Assembly: GCA_020861125.1 (NCBI GenBank) | Contig: JAJBSZ010000231.1 | Span: forward strand, 1-8,621 | Direction: 5' to 3' | DNA: 8,621 nt | Origin: Planctomycetota bacterium | GTDB lineage: Bacteria; Planctomycetota; SZUA-567 | Shown: piece after piece, positions 1 through 8,621 of the stretch | How the letters are laid out: each line of letters starts with the position of its first letter | Numbering within the stretch: the first letter of the stretch is position 1 | Translations under genes and position numbers: made by a program | Notes under the pieces: model-generated | What the model saw: the letters and a program-made list of their open reading frames with translations, nothing else | Told to the model about the DNA's origin: nothing | Databases searched by the model: none

Positions 1-468
1 GAGGAGGATGAGGAGGATCAGCGCCGCCGCCGCCTGGAAGGTGCCGTAGCCGCCGGTCATGGCACACATGAGGCCCGCCAGTGTGGTGAAGACCGCCACC
101 AGATAGGCGGCGGTGGGGGACAGCGCGCTGGACGGCTGGTCCTCGGGAATGGTCGCGTTGCTGGCGGCGGCAGCGAAGATCATCCGCCAGGCGCCTTCCG
201 CCATGGCCAGAAGCGCACCCGCCGCTATCAGGTAGGGAAGCACCAGGAGATTGCCGGTAGTATTGGCATAAAACCGGTACAGGCAATATCCGGTGAGGAC
301 CGAGGCCATCGCCAGGAACGCCCGGGAAGGATTGAGCAGCGCCAACAGGGACAAGCGGATCTCCAGAGAGCGGGAAAACCGTATTGTAGCGGTGACCGCC
401 TTCCGCGCAAGGAAAAGGCGGCCGATCCCCAGATGGGCTTTTGCCTTGCCAAGTCCAGTGGCATTCAT
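1..468 (-). CDS. Partial polytopic membrane protein, UbiA-prenyltransferase-like (C-terminus off the window)
   Basis: Reading from the ATG at 468 leftward, the frame is open for 156 codons to the window edge. The first 40 residues are basic. Hydrophobic stretches follow at about residues 49-66, 73-93, 119-138 and 143-156, so this is an integral membrane protein. The order of elements (LLALLNPSRAFLAMASVLTG, a second helix, then a polar loop with IPEDQPSSALSPTAAYLV before the third helix) resembles the N-terminal third of UbiA-family prenyltransferases, where the loop usually reads RPERPIPSGR-SRRAA. The NDxxD-type prenyl-diphosphate binding motif expected before the loop is not there: the equivalent stretch reads EGAWRMIFAAAASNAT. 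It may be a divergent or non-catalytic relative, or an unrelated membrane protein. No clear ribosome binding site precedes the ATG, so the start is uncertain. It is divergent from the TPR gene. Confidence 0.55.
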   Translation of the reverse strand, partial: MNATGLGKAKAHLGIGRLFLARKAVTATIRFSRSLEIRLSLLALLNPSRAFLAMASVLTGYCLYRFYANTTGNLLVLPYLIAAGALLAMAEGAWRMIFAAAASNATIPEDQPSSALSPTAAYLVAVFTTLAGLMCAMTGGYGTFQAAAALILLILL

Positions 469-578
469 ACGATAGGAATTACAGGCAGGCTGGGGCAAAC
501 GGTCCTTTCGCCCGCCCGTGTGGCGCGGCCGCCTGCCATACCGGGCGCCCGCCGCGGGTGCGGCCCGATGGAGGATGC

Positions 579-3500
579 ATGGCCGACGAGTTCGACGAAA
601 CCACCGGCCTGGGTGAGGAGGTGCTGCCCGATCTGGCGGCCGTGCCGGCTGAGGACGCGACGGCGGCGCCGGGCGGCGTGCGATCGGCTTTTTCCTGGCT
701 GATTCGCTGGCATCCTTTCCTTTTTCTCGGGCTGGCCGCGGTGCTGGCGGGCATCGCCTGGCACGTCTACCCACGCGCCGAAGCCCGGGCCGTCACGCCG
801 GCGGCGTATTTTTACCGGGAAGGGCTGGACCGCCTGTACCGGGTACTGAACCCGGACCTGCCGCTGGTCGCCGAGACACCGCTGGATGAAGCCCTGGCGG
901 CGCGGAACGCCCTCCTTAACCTCTTTGTTTTTCACCGGGAAAACCTGCGGGCCCATCCCGAGTTTATCAACCCCCACCTGTTGCTGGGTGAAGCCAACCG
1001 TTTGCTGGCGGAATTCAACCCCGCTCTGGCGGACAAGTATTACGCCGACGCCCTGCAGGCCTATACCGACGCCGATCTATGGGAATTCCGCGAGGACACG
1101 CCTGAGGATCTCGCCCGCTACTGGGCAAGCAATTTCTTGGATCGGGAGGACGACTTTCCGCCGGATGAGGATGAGGAGGAGTTGGCGGCGACCCGTCGTT
1201 CCCGCCGGATCGATTATATCCGCTTCCGCAAGGCCGAGGCGGAGGTACATCTCGGCCGGTCAGACCAGGCCCGGCCTGCGCTTGAAGATCTCCAGAGTCA
1301 GGTGGACGCCCACCGTCGGGAAAACCTGCGCCGCGCCGCCAGTACGGAACCACCGGCGCCGGAGGGGGGCCGCCGGAATTTCGAATTGGGCGGCGATGAA
1401 TACCGTCGGCTCGATCTTCTCATGGCCCGGATGTACGATGGCATCGGCCGGCGGCAGTTGGCCCGGAGCTGGTACCTGAGGTTCCTGAACGCCTCCCGCA
1501 GCGGCCGCGACCACGCCTTTGTCCTGCAACGCCTGGCCGATATGGCCATGGAGGACGGTACCCTGTACCGTTCCGTGAACCCTTCCCTGGCAATGGGCCA
1601 CTATGGTGAGGCGGCGACCCTCTACGCCGACCTCGTGGATTCACCGGCGGTGACCCGGGATCAACTCCACGCCGCCATCCAGGGTCTGGCCGATGCCAAT
1701 TCCCGCCTGGCCGAACTCACGCCGACCGGGGCGATGACCGGAGTCGACGAGTTGGGGGAACTGGGACGCACCTTCCGCACCTGGCTGGAAGAGTTTTCCG
1801 GTCAGCCTCTGCCGCGCCGCACCTTGGAGATCCCGCGGGCGGTGGGGGATGTCCTGTCACGGCCGGAATTTATCCTGCCCACGGCCTACGCTCTGCCCGG
1901 TGCCGTCGCCGGAAGCCTTGCGGCCATGGCCGGCGGGGGGCTCGTGACCCCCTACGAACAGCGCCGCCGGTACCATCTTCTGGCCTTGGAAAATTACGAC
2001 CGTCTGGCCGTCATCCACCAGGGCACCGAGGCCGGCGATCGGGCTGCGGTCCAGGCGGCACGGGAGGCCTGGTTTCTCGGCCGAAAGCGGGAAACCGCCG
2101 CCAGACTGGAGCGGATGATCGACCCTCTGGCCAGTCCCGACCTGCTGCTGGCGGCGCGGCAGGGTCTGGCCGCAGTGGCTCTGGACCGGGGCGATCTCCG
2201 CCGGGCGCGTCTGCTCCTTCTCGGCGGCTATGCCCATCCCATGCCCTTGTGGTTCACGCCGTCCGATGCGGACTGGCGGCGGCTGGCCGTACGCCTCGGC
2301 AACGCCAGTCAGCGCGCCGAAACGCCGGTGTTACGCCGGGTGTGGCAGGTATTGTCGCAGGAGGGCCGGGATATCGCCGCGTACGCCGCCAGCGGCCGCC
2401 GCCTTTCGGACGAATATGTCGAGCGCTTGCTGCGCGCCCTCAATACCCTGTTGCGCTCCCCCGACTTTTACCGGCCGGAAGATTTTCCCGCCAACAACCG
2501 TAACCGGTATCTGGAATACATCCTGGACCAGCCGCCGGACCGGCTGACCGAAGACGACATCGTCTGGCGCAACCGCCTGCTTCTGGAGGAGGCGCTGCCG
2601 TACGACCTGTCGCAGCAGGCGTCCCGTGACAACTACGGCTTCGCACCCTTCCCGCCCGCCGCCGAACTGACGCCCGGCGGGATTCTGGAGAGCGAACGCC
2701 TCGCCGGGCTTCTGGTTGCCCTGGCCCGGGCCTGGGCCGGTCGGGCCGAAGCCGCCGCCATCGGCGGCGAGCGGTTGCGGATGTTCATGGAAGCCGTCGC
2801 TGCTTACGACGCCGCGCTGGAACGGTACGGGGCCGATCCGGGGGTGGTTCTGTATGAACTGGCCAACTGCTACGAAGCCATGGCCGAGATCAGGGAGATT
2901 CAGGGCAATCATCTGGAAGCACTGTCGTTGACGGCCGCCGCCGGCCGGGCCTATCTGGACGTCTCTTTCCGGGGCAGGGGGGCGGCGCGGGAGATGGACG
3001 CCCTTCTCGCCGCTGGCGACGCCTTTTTTCGATCCGGTCTTCTCGAACGGACGGTGGAAAGCCAGCTTCGATTTCTGGAGCGCTTCGGCTATGCTTCGCG
3101 GCCCGATTCGGAGGCAGCCATGGCGGTGGTGCGGGCGGAGAACCTGCTGGGCCGGGCCTACTGGTTCCTGAACGATATCGACAATGCGATGGAATCTTTC
3201 CGCCGCAACATCGCCCGGCGGACGCCGGACCGGTTCAAAGCGATGTACTATGTCGGGCGGGTGCTGATGGAACAGGGGAGTTTTCGCGACGAGCCGGCGC
3301 TTTTGGGTTCCCTCGCCAAACCCCTGCCGGATCTGGATCGCAATGGCGATCCCGTCATCGAGTCGGCCCTTCAGGCGTTCAATTATATCCGCCAGAGCCC
3401 CGATATAAATCCGAGCGCCCGCGCCTGGCGCTGGAGCACCTTCGATCTGGCCAAGCTACACTACATGTTTGCCGAACGGGCGCGGTTGGCGGCGGAGCGG

Positions 3501-4376
3501 GACGGCGCCGGCGGTGCAGGCGGCGAGGCGGCGGCGGACGCCATCGAGGACCGGGAGTGGCTGGATCGGTACGACACGGCCCGGCTGCACCTGACGGAGG
3601 CTCTGGAACGGTATCCCCTGCGCCGGAACGGCGGCGTCGGCATCTCGGTCCGGGTCGAGCCGGAGGACTACGCCGACGTCATGGCCGCACGTTTCGAGAC
3701 CGAATACTATCTCGCCAACACCCTTCTCGTCCTGGCCGACGGCCGGCAGGATCCGGCCCTGGCGGCGTTGGCCCGGGCGCATCTGGAAAACCTCCGCAAC
3801 CGCGGCCGGTACGCCGAGGCCCTGTTCGACACATCCCTGGACCGCTTCCAACTCAATTCCGCGGTGATCCGCGAAGAGGTAGAGGGCGGAAATTGGGACC
3901 GGAACGTACCGTTGCCCCGGGCGCGGCTGGGAGACGACGAGGGGCCGACCCATGCCCCCACCATGCTCCGCAATATGCTGATCAACGGCATGGTGCTGTT
4001 GGCGAACGAGTACTTCGCCGCCGGCGAACGGGCAGCCGAGGCGGCCGTGGCGGAAGCGGCGGGCGGGCCGGTGGCTGCCGGGCCGGACGGCGCCGCTATC
4101 GGCTATTACCAGGAGGCGTTCCGCACCTACCAGGATATTTACGATCGGTTCGGCATGCTCTACGGCCCGCAGGCGCTGGTCGGCATGGGCGACGCCCTCA
4201 GCCGGCTTGGCAGCCGGGAGGACGCCGGCAACCACTACCGCATGGCCCGAAACATGGCGGAGATGCTGCCGCCTGACACCCGGCCGGATGGCCTCCTCGA
4301 TATCGGCCCGTCCTTCTGGGGGGAATTGGCGGGAGAACGGCTCCAGGATCTGGCCGGCGGTTACCGGGTGCCGTGA
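579..4376 (+). CDS. Large membrane-anchored TPR-like repeat protein (1265 aa)
   Basis: The start is the ATG at 579 (MADEFDETTG), with GGAGG at 570-574. The frame is open back to 441, but that extension reads as non-coding (MPCQVQWHSYDRNYRQ) and lacks a ribosome site. Residues 1-40 are acidic and likely cytoplasmic. One membrane helix lies at about 45-63 (PFLFLGLAAVLAGIAWHVYP), and the remaining 1200 residues are probably periplasmic. The body is Ala/Leu/Arg-rich and helical. It has TPR-like helix pairs near residues 132-162, 213-245, 280-304, 341-373, 530-548, 735-790, 852-880 (GRAYWFLNDIDNAMESFRRN) and 1171-1228 (YYQEAFRTYQDIYDRFG, then ALVGMGDALSRLGSREDAGN). An acidic patch (DEDEEE, 196-201) and a Gly/Ala linker (976-988) break it up. 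TPR arrays are protein-binding scaffolds. No catalytic domain is visible and the partner is unknown. The gene has its own 3' end and a promoter follows it, so it is probably not in the flagellar operon. Confidence 0.9.
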   Translation: MADEFDETTGLGEEVLPDLAAVPAEDATAAPGGVRSAFSWLIRWHPFLFLGLAAVLAGIAWHVYPRAEARAVTPAAYFYREGLDRLYRVLNPDLPLVAETPLDEALAARNALLNLFVFHRENLRAHPEFINPHLLLGEANRLLAEFNPALADKYYADALQAYTDADLWEFREDTPEDLARYWASNFLDREDDFPPDEDEEELAATRRSRRIDYIRFRKAEAEVHLGRSDQARPALEDLQSQVDAHRRENLRRAASTEPPAPEGGRRNFELGGDEYRRLDLLMARMYDGIGRRQLARSWYLRFLNASRSGRDHAFVLQRLADMAMEDGTLYRSVNPSLAMGHYGEAATLYADLVDSPAVTRDQLHAAIQGLADANSRLAELTPTGAMTGVDELGELGRTFRTWLEEFSGQPLPRRTLEIPRAVGDVLSRPEFILPTAYALPGAVAGSLAAMAGGGLVTPYEQRRRYHLLALENYDRLAVIHQGTEAGDRAAVQAAREAWFLGRKRETAARLERMIDPLASPDLLLAARQGLAAVALDRGDLRRARLLLLGGYAHPMPLWFTPSDADWRRLAVRLGNASQRAETPVLRRVWQVLSQEGRDIAAYAASGRRLSDEYVERLLRALNTLLRSPDFYRPEDFPANNRNRYLEYILDQPPDRLTEDDIVWRNRLLLEEALPYDLSQQASRDNYGFAPFPPAAELTPGGILESERLAGLLVALARAWAGRAEAAAIGGERLRMFMEAVAAYDAALERYGADPGVVLYELANCYEAMAEIREIQGNHLEALSLTAAAGRAYLDVSFRGRGAAREMDALLAAGDAFFRSGLLERTVESQLRFLERFGYASRPDSEAAMAVVRAENLLGRAYWFLNDIDNAMESFRRNIARRTPDRFKAMYYVGRVLMEQGSFRDEPALLGSLAKPLPDLDRNGDPVIESALQAFNYIRQSPDINPSARAWRWSTFDLAKLHYMFAERARLAAERDGAGGAGGEAAADAIEDREWLDRYDTARLHLTEALERYPLRRNGGVGISVRVEPEDYADVMAARFETEYYLANTLLVLADGRQDPALAALARAHLENLRNRGRYAEALFDTSLDRFQLNSAVIREEVEGGNWDRNVPLPRARLGDDEGPTHAPTMLRNMLINGMVLLANEYFAAGERAAEAAVAEAAGGPVAAGPDGAAIGYYQEAFRTYQDIYDRFGMLYGPQALVGMGDALSRLGSREDAGNHYRMARNMAEMLPPDTRPDGLLDIGPSFWGELAGERLQDLAGGYRVP

Positions 4377-4416
4377 CGACCGGGGCGGAAACCGGGGCCG
4401 CCGGCGGCTTGGCTGA

Positions 4417-4445
4417 TTGTAACCGGCGTGTGAATCCTGTATACT
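4417..4445 (+). promoter_or_regulatory. Sigma70-type promoter for the flagellar regulatory operon
   Basis: In the gap between the TPR gene and the chaperone-like gene, TTGTAA (4417-4422; 4 of 6 to the -35 consensus) is followed after exactly 17 bases by TATACT (4440-4445; 5 of 6 to the -10 consensus). This AT-rich pair stands out in a GC-rich region. The predicted transcript would begin near 4452, about 40 bases before the ATG at 4494. It would drive the chaperone, kinase and probably the downstream genes. The call rests on sequence match only. Confidence 0.6.
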
Positions 4446-4493
4446 GGGCGGCAACGACGTGGAGCCGATACCGTCCCCGGAGGGCATAGTCCG

Positions 4494-4955
4494 ATGAATC
4501 CCGATCACTGCGCCCGCGAGTTGGCGCGCCTTCTGACCGAACAGGCCGAGGTCTGCGAGCATATTCTTGAAAAGTCCCGGCAGCAACAGCGGAAGGTCGA
4601 GGAAAGCCGCGAGGACGAGCTCCTGTCCCTCCTCTCCGAAAAACAGATGCTGATCGCCCGGCACCAGTCCCTGAGCGAGGAGGCGGGGCCGTTCCGGCGG
4701 GAATGGGAAGACGGCGCCCGCGCTCGGGCCGACGCCGCCACCCATGCCGCGGTCGAGGCGGCCTGGAACCGGCTCCGCGATATTCTCGATGCCATCGTCA
4801 AGCTGGAAGACGCCAGCCGCGCCTTTCTCCAGGAACAGAAGGAAAAGGTCACCGTGGAAATCGGCAATCTCCACAAAGGCAAACTGATCAACAAGGCTTA
4901 CGGCGGTGGCCCCCGGGTGCCGCCTTCCGCCCGGTACAGTGACAAAGAGGGTTGA
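4494..4955 (+). CDS. FlgN/FliT-like flagellar export chaperone (153 aa)
   Basis: The ATG at 4494 is preceded by GGAGG (4479-4483). The protein is short, highly charged and nearly all helical, with coiled-coil-like heptads over roughly residues 5-60 and 80-130. The segment DELLSLLSEKQMLIARHQSL has the look of the FlgN helix that follows each flagellar adaptor's 'E/K-Q' pattern, and the C-terminal LHKGKLINKAYGGG followed by a polar tail is typical of FlgN/FliT-like small proteins. FlgN chaperones hold hook-filament junction proteins (FlgK, FlgL) in the cytoplasm before export. The assignment is by overall pattern and by neighbours (kinase, sigma54 activator, FapA protein), since this family has little sequence conservation. 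The stop at 4953-4955 is three bases before the kinase start, so the two genes are likely co-translated. An unrelated coiled-coil protein is possible. Confidence 0.6.
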   Translation: MNPDHCARELARLLTEQAEVCEHILEKSRQQQRKVEESREDELLSLLSEKQMLIARHQSLSEEAGPFRREWEDGARARADAATHAAVEAAWNRLRDILDAIVKLEDASRAFLQEQKEKVTVEIGNLHKGKLINKAYGGGPRVPPSARYSDKEG

Positions 4956-6341
4956 TCCATGCCTCGCGACGCGGAGGGAACGGCGACGGCGGCACGCGGC
5001 GCGGACGGCGGAAAAACCGACGGCGCGGCACCAACGGCAGGTGACGCGGACGGCGGCGCGGCAACGGTCGGGACGCTGACGCCCGATCTCCAGGAACTGG
5101 GCGAAATTATCCGCGCCTATTCCGCCGCTACCGCCGAGCTGCAACAGTCGCATGAACTCTTGCAAAGCCAGGTAATGCAATTGTCCGGCGAGTTGCGGCA
5201 AAAAAACCAGGAACTGTCGGCGACGGTCACGCAGGTCTCTTCCCTGAAAAATTACCTGGCGGGAATAATCCAGTCCTCGGCTGACGGCATCGTCGCCATC
5301 GATCTGGACCGGAGGATTATGGCCTGGAACCCGGCCGTCGACCGGCTGCTGGCCGGCTTGGGCGATCCGGCGCCGGCCCAGCCGGAGGGCGGCGCGGTGG
5401 ACGCGGTCCTTACCGGGGAAGCAGCCGCCTTCGCCGGCATGCTGGTCCGGTCCCTCGAGGAACAGCGAAGTTTTTCCGGCGTGGAAATTCGGTTGGTGGA
5501 CGCCACCGGCCGGACCCGGTACTTTTCCGCCTCCGCCAGCCCGGTGCGGAGCGCCCCCGACGACGGCGACGCCCGCACCGTCGGCGCCGTCCTGATCTTT
5601 TCCGACCAGACCGCCATCCGCGAACTCGAGGATCGCGCCAACCGCCAGGACCGACTGGCGGCGCTGGGGGAAATGGCCGCCGGCGTCGCCCATGAGATTC
5701 GCAATCCTCTTGGCGGCATCGAGCTCTATGCCTCCAGTCTGCGGCGGAAATTTCCCGAGGACAGCGGCGAGTACGCTACCTGCGGCAAGATTATCGCTGC
5801 CGCCACCAGCCTCAACCGCATCGTAAGCGACATGCTCACCCTCACCCGAGGCCGTCCCCCGCATCGGCGCAAGGCCCTGGGCGGCCAGGTGCCGCGATCG
5901 GCGGTGGACCTGGCGGCACGGGAACTGGCGGAGCGTGAGGTGCAGGCGGAATTGGCGCCGGACGACCCCGGGCGGACATGGGTGCTGGATCCGGACCAGC
6001 TGGTCCAGGCTTGTCTGAACGTTATCCTAAACGCCGCGCAGGTGACGGAACCGGGCGGGACCATCCGCATCGCCTCGGCCGAAGGGGTCGCCGCCGACGG
6101 GAAGCCGTGGCTGGATCTGTACTTTGCCGACGAAGGGCCAGGCATTCCCGAAGCCGCCAAAGCCAAAATCTTTGACCCCTTTTTCACCCTGCGCAAGGAC
6201 GGCACCGGCCTCGGCCTTGCCATTGTCCATAAGATCATCGAGGATCACGGTGGCAGTATCGACGTGATGGACAACGTCCCCCGGGGCACCCGAGTCCGGT
6301 TCCGGCTGCCGGCCGCCGCTCCGGATCCGGCCTCGGCGGAT

Positions 6342-6366
6342 CCGTCCGATTCGGATTGTCGGACGG
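6342..6366. repeat. 8-bp perfect inverted repeat (candidate operator) in the kinase 3' end
   Basis: CCGTCCGA (6342-6349) and TCGGACGG (6359-6366) are exact reverse complements separated by nine bases. The right arm overlaps the proposed -35 box at 6356-6361. No T-run follows, so a protein-binding site is more likely than a terminator. The function is inferred from position. Confidence 0.45.
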
Positions 6367-6383
6367 TGGGGTTTCATTATAAT
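6356..6383 (+). promoter_or_regulatory. Internal sigma70-type promoter for the response regulator
   Basis: A perfect TATAAT lies at 6378-6383, with TTGTCG (6356-6361; 4 of 6 to the -35 consensus) 16 bases upstream. The predicted start near 6390 gives a leader of about 31 bases ending in GGAG (6408-6411), nine bases before the ATG at 6421. The promoter sits inside the 3' end of the kinase frame, in the part that encodes an unconserved tail. It would let the regulator be made independently of the kinase. Confidence 0.55.
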
Positions 6384-6420
6384 CCACCGAGAGGTGATGG
6401 GGTGGCTGGAGCGAATTGGT

Positions 6421-7746
<1,326 letters not shown>

Positions 7747-8124
7747 CTGGCCCGGCAATGTCCGCGAACTGGCCAACATCATGGAACGCCTGATCGTCCT
7801 GGGCCGGAGCGAGGTGATCGAGGCGGCCCAGGTGGAGAACGCCCTGCCCAAGGCGGCGGTGCGCCCGGCCGGCTTCGACGCGGCGGGCGGTGGCGGTACC
7901 ACCTTTCAGCCCCGGCCGCTGGACGATGTGGAACGGGACTTCATCCGCGCCACCCTGGCGCACTTTGGCGGCGCACGCGCCCGGTCGGCGGAGGCCCTTG
8001 GCATTAGCGAACGATCGCTAAGGGATCGGCTCAAGCGCTGGCAGGAAGCCGGGCTTCTCGGCGAAGTGTAATCAGGTGGCCGCTCCGGTCGTCGGCCGCG
8101 GTGGCTTTTCGGGATGCGACGCGC

Positions 8125-8621
8125 ATGAGCGGTCAGGACGAGACGGACAAGGGGGATGTGGTGCTCTCCGGCTATAAAGGAGACCCCGTTCCCATGCGCA
8201 CCCTCTACTACGATCAGAATCCGGAGCGGGAGATGCACATCGTCTGCAGCCCGGATCGCATGCGTGTGTACATGAAGGTAGTGCCGGGTACCCAATTCGC
8301 CGGCATCAGCCGGGAGACCATTATCGGACACATCTTTTCGGCCGGCGTGACCTACGGCCTGATCGACGCCGGCGTGAACTTGTTCGCGGCTATGCAGAGC
8401 GGTCCGTCGCCCTTCACCGGGTATTACCAAGTGGCTCGTGGCGATCCCATGCGCCAGGGGGAGGACGGCAGCATCGAGTTTCACGTCCAGCCCACCAGCA
8501 TAGCCCCCCGGTACGACGAGGATGAGAGCGGCAGCATCGACTACAAGCAACTCAACCTCGTCGAAAACTGTTTTGCCGGCCAGCGCGTCGCTTCCCTCCG
8601 GCCGCCCGGTCCGGGCCGGGC
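8125..8621 (+). CDS. fapA: FapA family (DUF342) flagellar assembly protein, N-terminal part (runs off the window)
   Basis: The ATG at 8125 opens a frame of 165 codons to the window edge; GGGA at 8111-8114 is a weak ribosome site. A GTG at 8101 is in frame but has no support. After a polar start, the sequence has the marks of the FapA/DUF342 N-terminal domain: a D-M-V-Y strand (SPDRMRVYMKVVPGTQF), GISRETIIGHIFSAGVTYGL, the VARGDPMRQGEDGSIEFHV block that matches the family's 'A-G-P--G-DG-i-f' pattern, then GSIDYKQLNLVENCFAGQRV and a Pro/Gly-rich RPPGPG turn. FapA proteins take part in flagellar assembly and polar targeting in Vibrio; their exact role elsewhere is unsettled. It lies 53 bases downstream of the regulator on the same strand, probably in the same transcript. 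No promoter is evident in the gap. Confidence 0.85.
   Translation, partial: MSGQDETDKGDVVLSGYKGDPVPMRTLYYDQNPEREMHIVCSPDRMRVYMKVVPGTQFAGISRETIIGHIFSAGVTYGLIDAGVNLFAAMQSGPSPFTGYYQVARGDPMRQGEDGSIEFHVQPTSIAPRYDEDESGSIDYKQLNLVENCFAGQRVASLRPPGPGR

Noticed and set aside
521..536. Sigma54-like promoter (TGGCGCGG...CTGC) before the TPR gene
   Set aside because: The GG to GC spacing is one base too long for a -24/-12 promoter and the match is poor apart from TGGC.
484..537. 7-bp inverted repeat GGCAGGC / GCCTGCC in the divergent gap
   Set aside because: The arms are 40 bases apart and short; there is no adjoining promoter to give it meaning.
441..578. 46-codon upstream extension of the TPR protein
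   Set aside because: Its composition is unlike coding sequence, it overlaps the divergent gene's start, and the ATG at 579 has its own GGAGG.
4397..4408. 12-base palindrome GCCGCCGGCGGC after the TPR gene as a terminator
   Set aside because: Only four base pairs can form around a minimal loop and no T-run follows; such palindromes are expected by chance at this GC content.
5000..5056. 12-base direct repeat CGCGGACGGCGG in the kinase leader
   Set aside because: It reflects a low-complexity Gly/Ala/Asp coding stretch and shows no sign of separate function.
3456..5864. Open frame of 802 codons on the minus strand
   Set aside because: It lies antisense to the TPR gene, chaperone and kinase, all of which have clear family motifs or coherent composition. 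Its protein is rich in Gly/Arg/His without domain motifs, as is common for shadow frames in GC-rich DNA.
7906..8550. Open frame of 214 codons on the minus strand
   Set aside because: It is antisense to the regulator HTH and the FapA coding region, which are both recognisable on the plus strand.

Overview
The window is GC-rich and densely coded, and looks like chromosomal DNA of a flagellated, probably Gram-negative bacterium. The evidence for flagella is a chaperone-like small protein, a soluble FlrB/FlgS-type kinase, a sigma54 activator of the FlrC/FlgR/NtrC type and a FapA (DUF342) protein, all on one strand in a row. A large membrane-anchored TPR protein lies upstream. I cannot name the phylum from sequence alone; a PVC-group or deltaproteobacteria-like organism would fit, but this is inference.

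Layout. Positions 468 to 1 (minus strand) hold the start of a polytopic membrane protein that runs off the left edge; its pattern is UbiA-prenyltransferase-like, without the usual aspartate motif. After a 110-base divergent gap, 579-4376 (plus strand) encodes a 1265-residue protein with one N-terminal membrane helix and a long helical, TPR-like body. A 117-base gap carries a good sigma70-type promoter (TTGTAA-17-TATACT) that leads into the presumed operon: FlgN/FliT-like chaperone (4494-4955), PAS histidine kinase (4959-6452), sigma54-dependent response regulator (6421 onward) and FapA family protein (8125 to the right edge, incomplete).

The most notable feature is in the response regulator. 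A perfect tandem duplication (unit 259 bp, copies 7284-7542 and 7543-7801) lies across the end of the AAA+ domain. As 259 is not a multiple of three, the reading frame breaks exactly where the ATPase domain ends. The gene as written encodes receiver plus complete AAA+ domain plus a 66-residue out-of-frame tail, and the DNA-binding Fis-type helix-turn-helix is left in a separate downstream frame. Removing one copy restores a normal 463-residue regulator. This may be a real reversible mutation, a strain-specific inactivation or an assembly artefact; the sequence alone does not decide.

A second point is the regulator's own control region, hidden in the 3' end of the kinase gene: a perfect TATAAT with a plausible -35, an 8-bp inverted repeat overlapping that -35, and three CGGAT words at exact 15-bp spacing. 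The working picture is that the kinase (cytosolic, no membrane segment) phosphorylates the regulator to switch on sigma54-dependent flagellar genes, while the regulator can also be transcribed separately from the kinase. I found no tRNA, rRNA, CRISPR array, insertion sequence or defence system.
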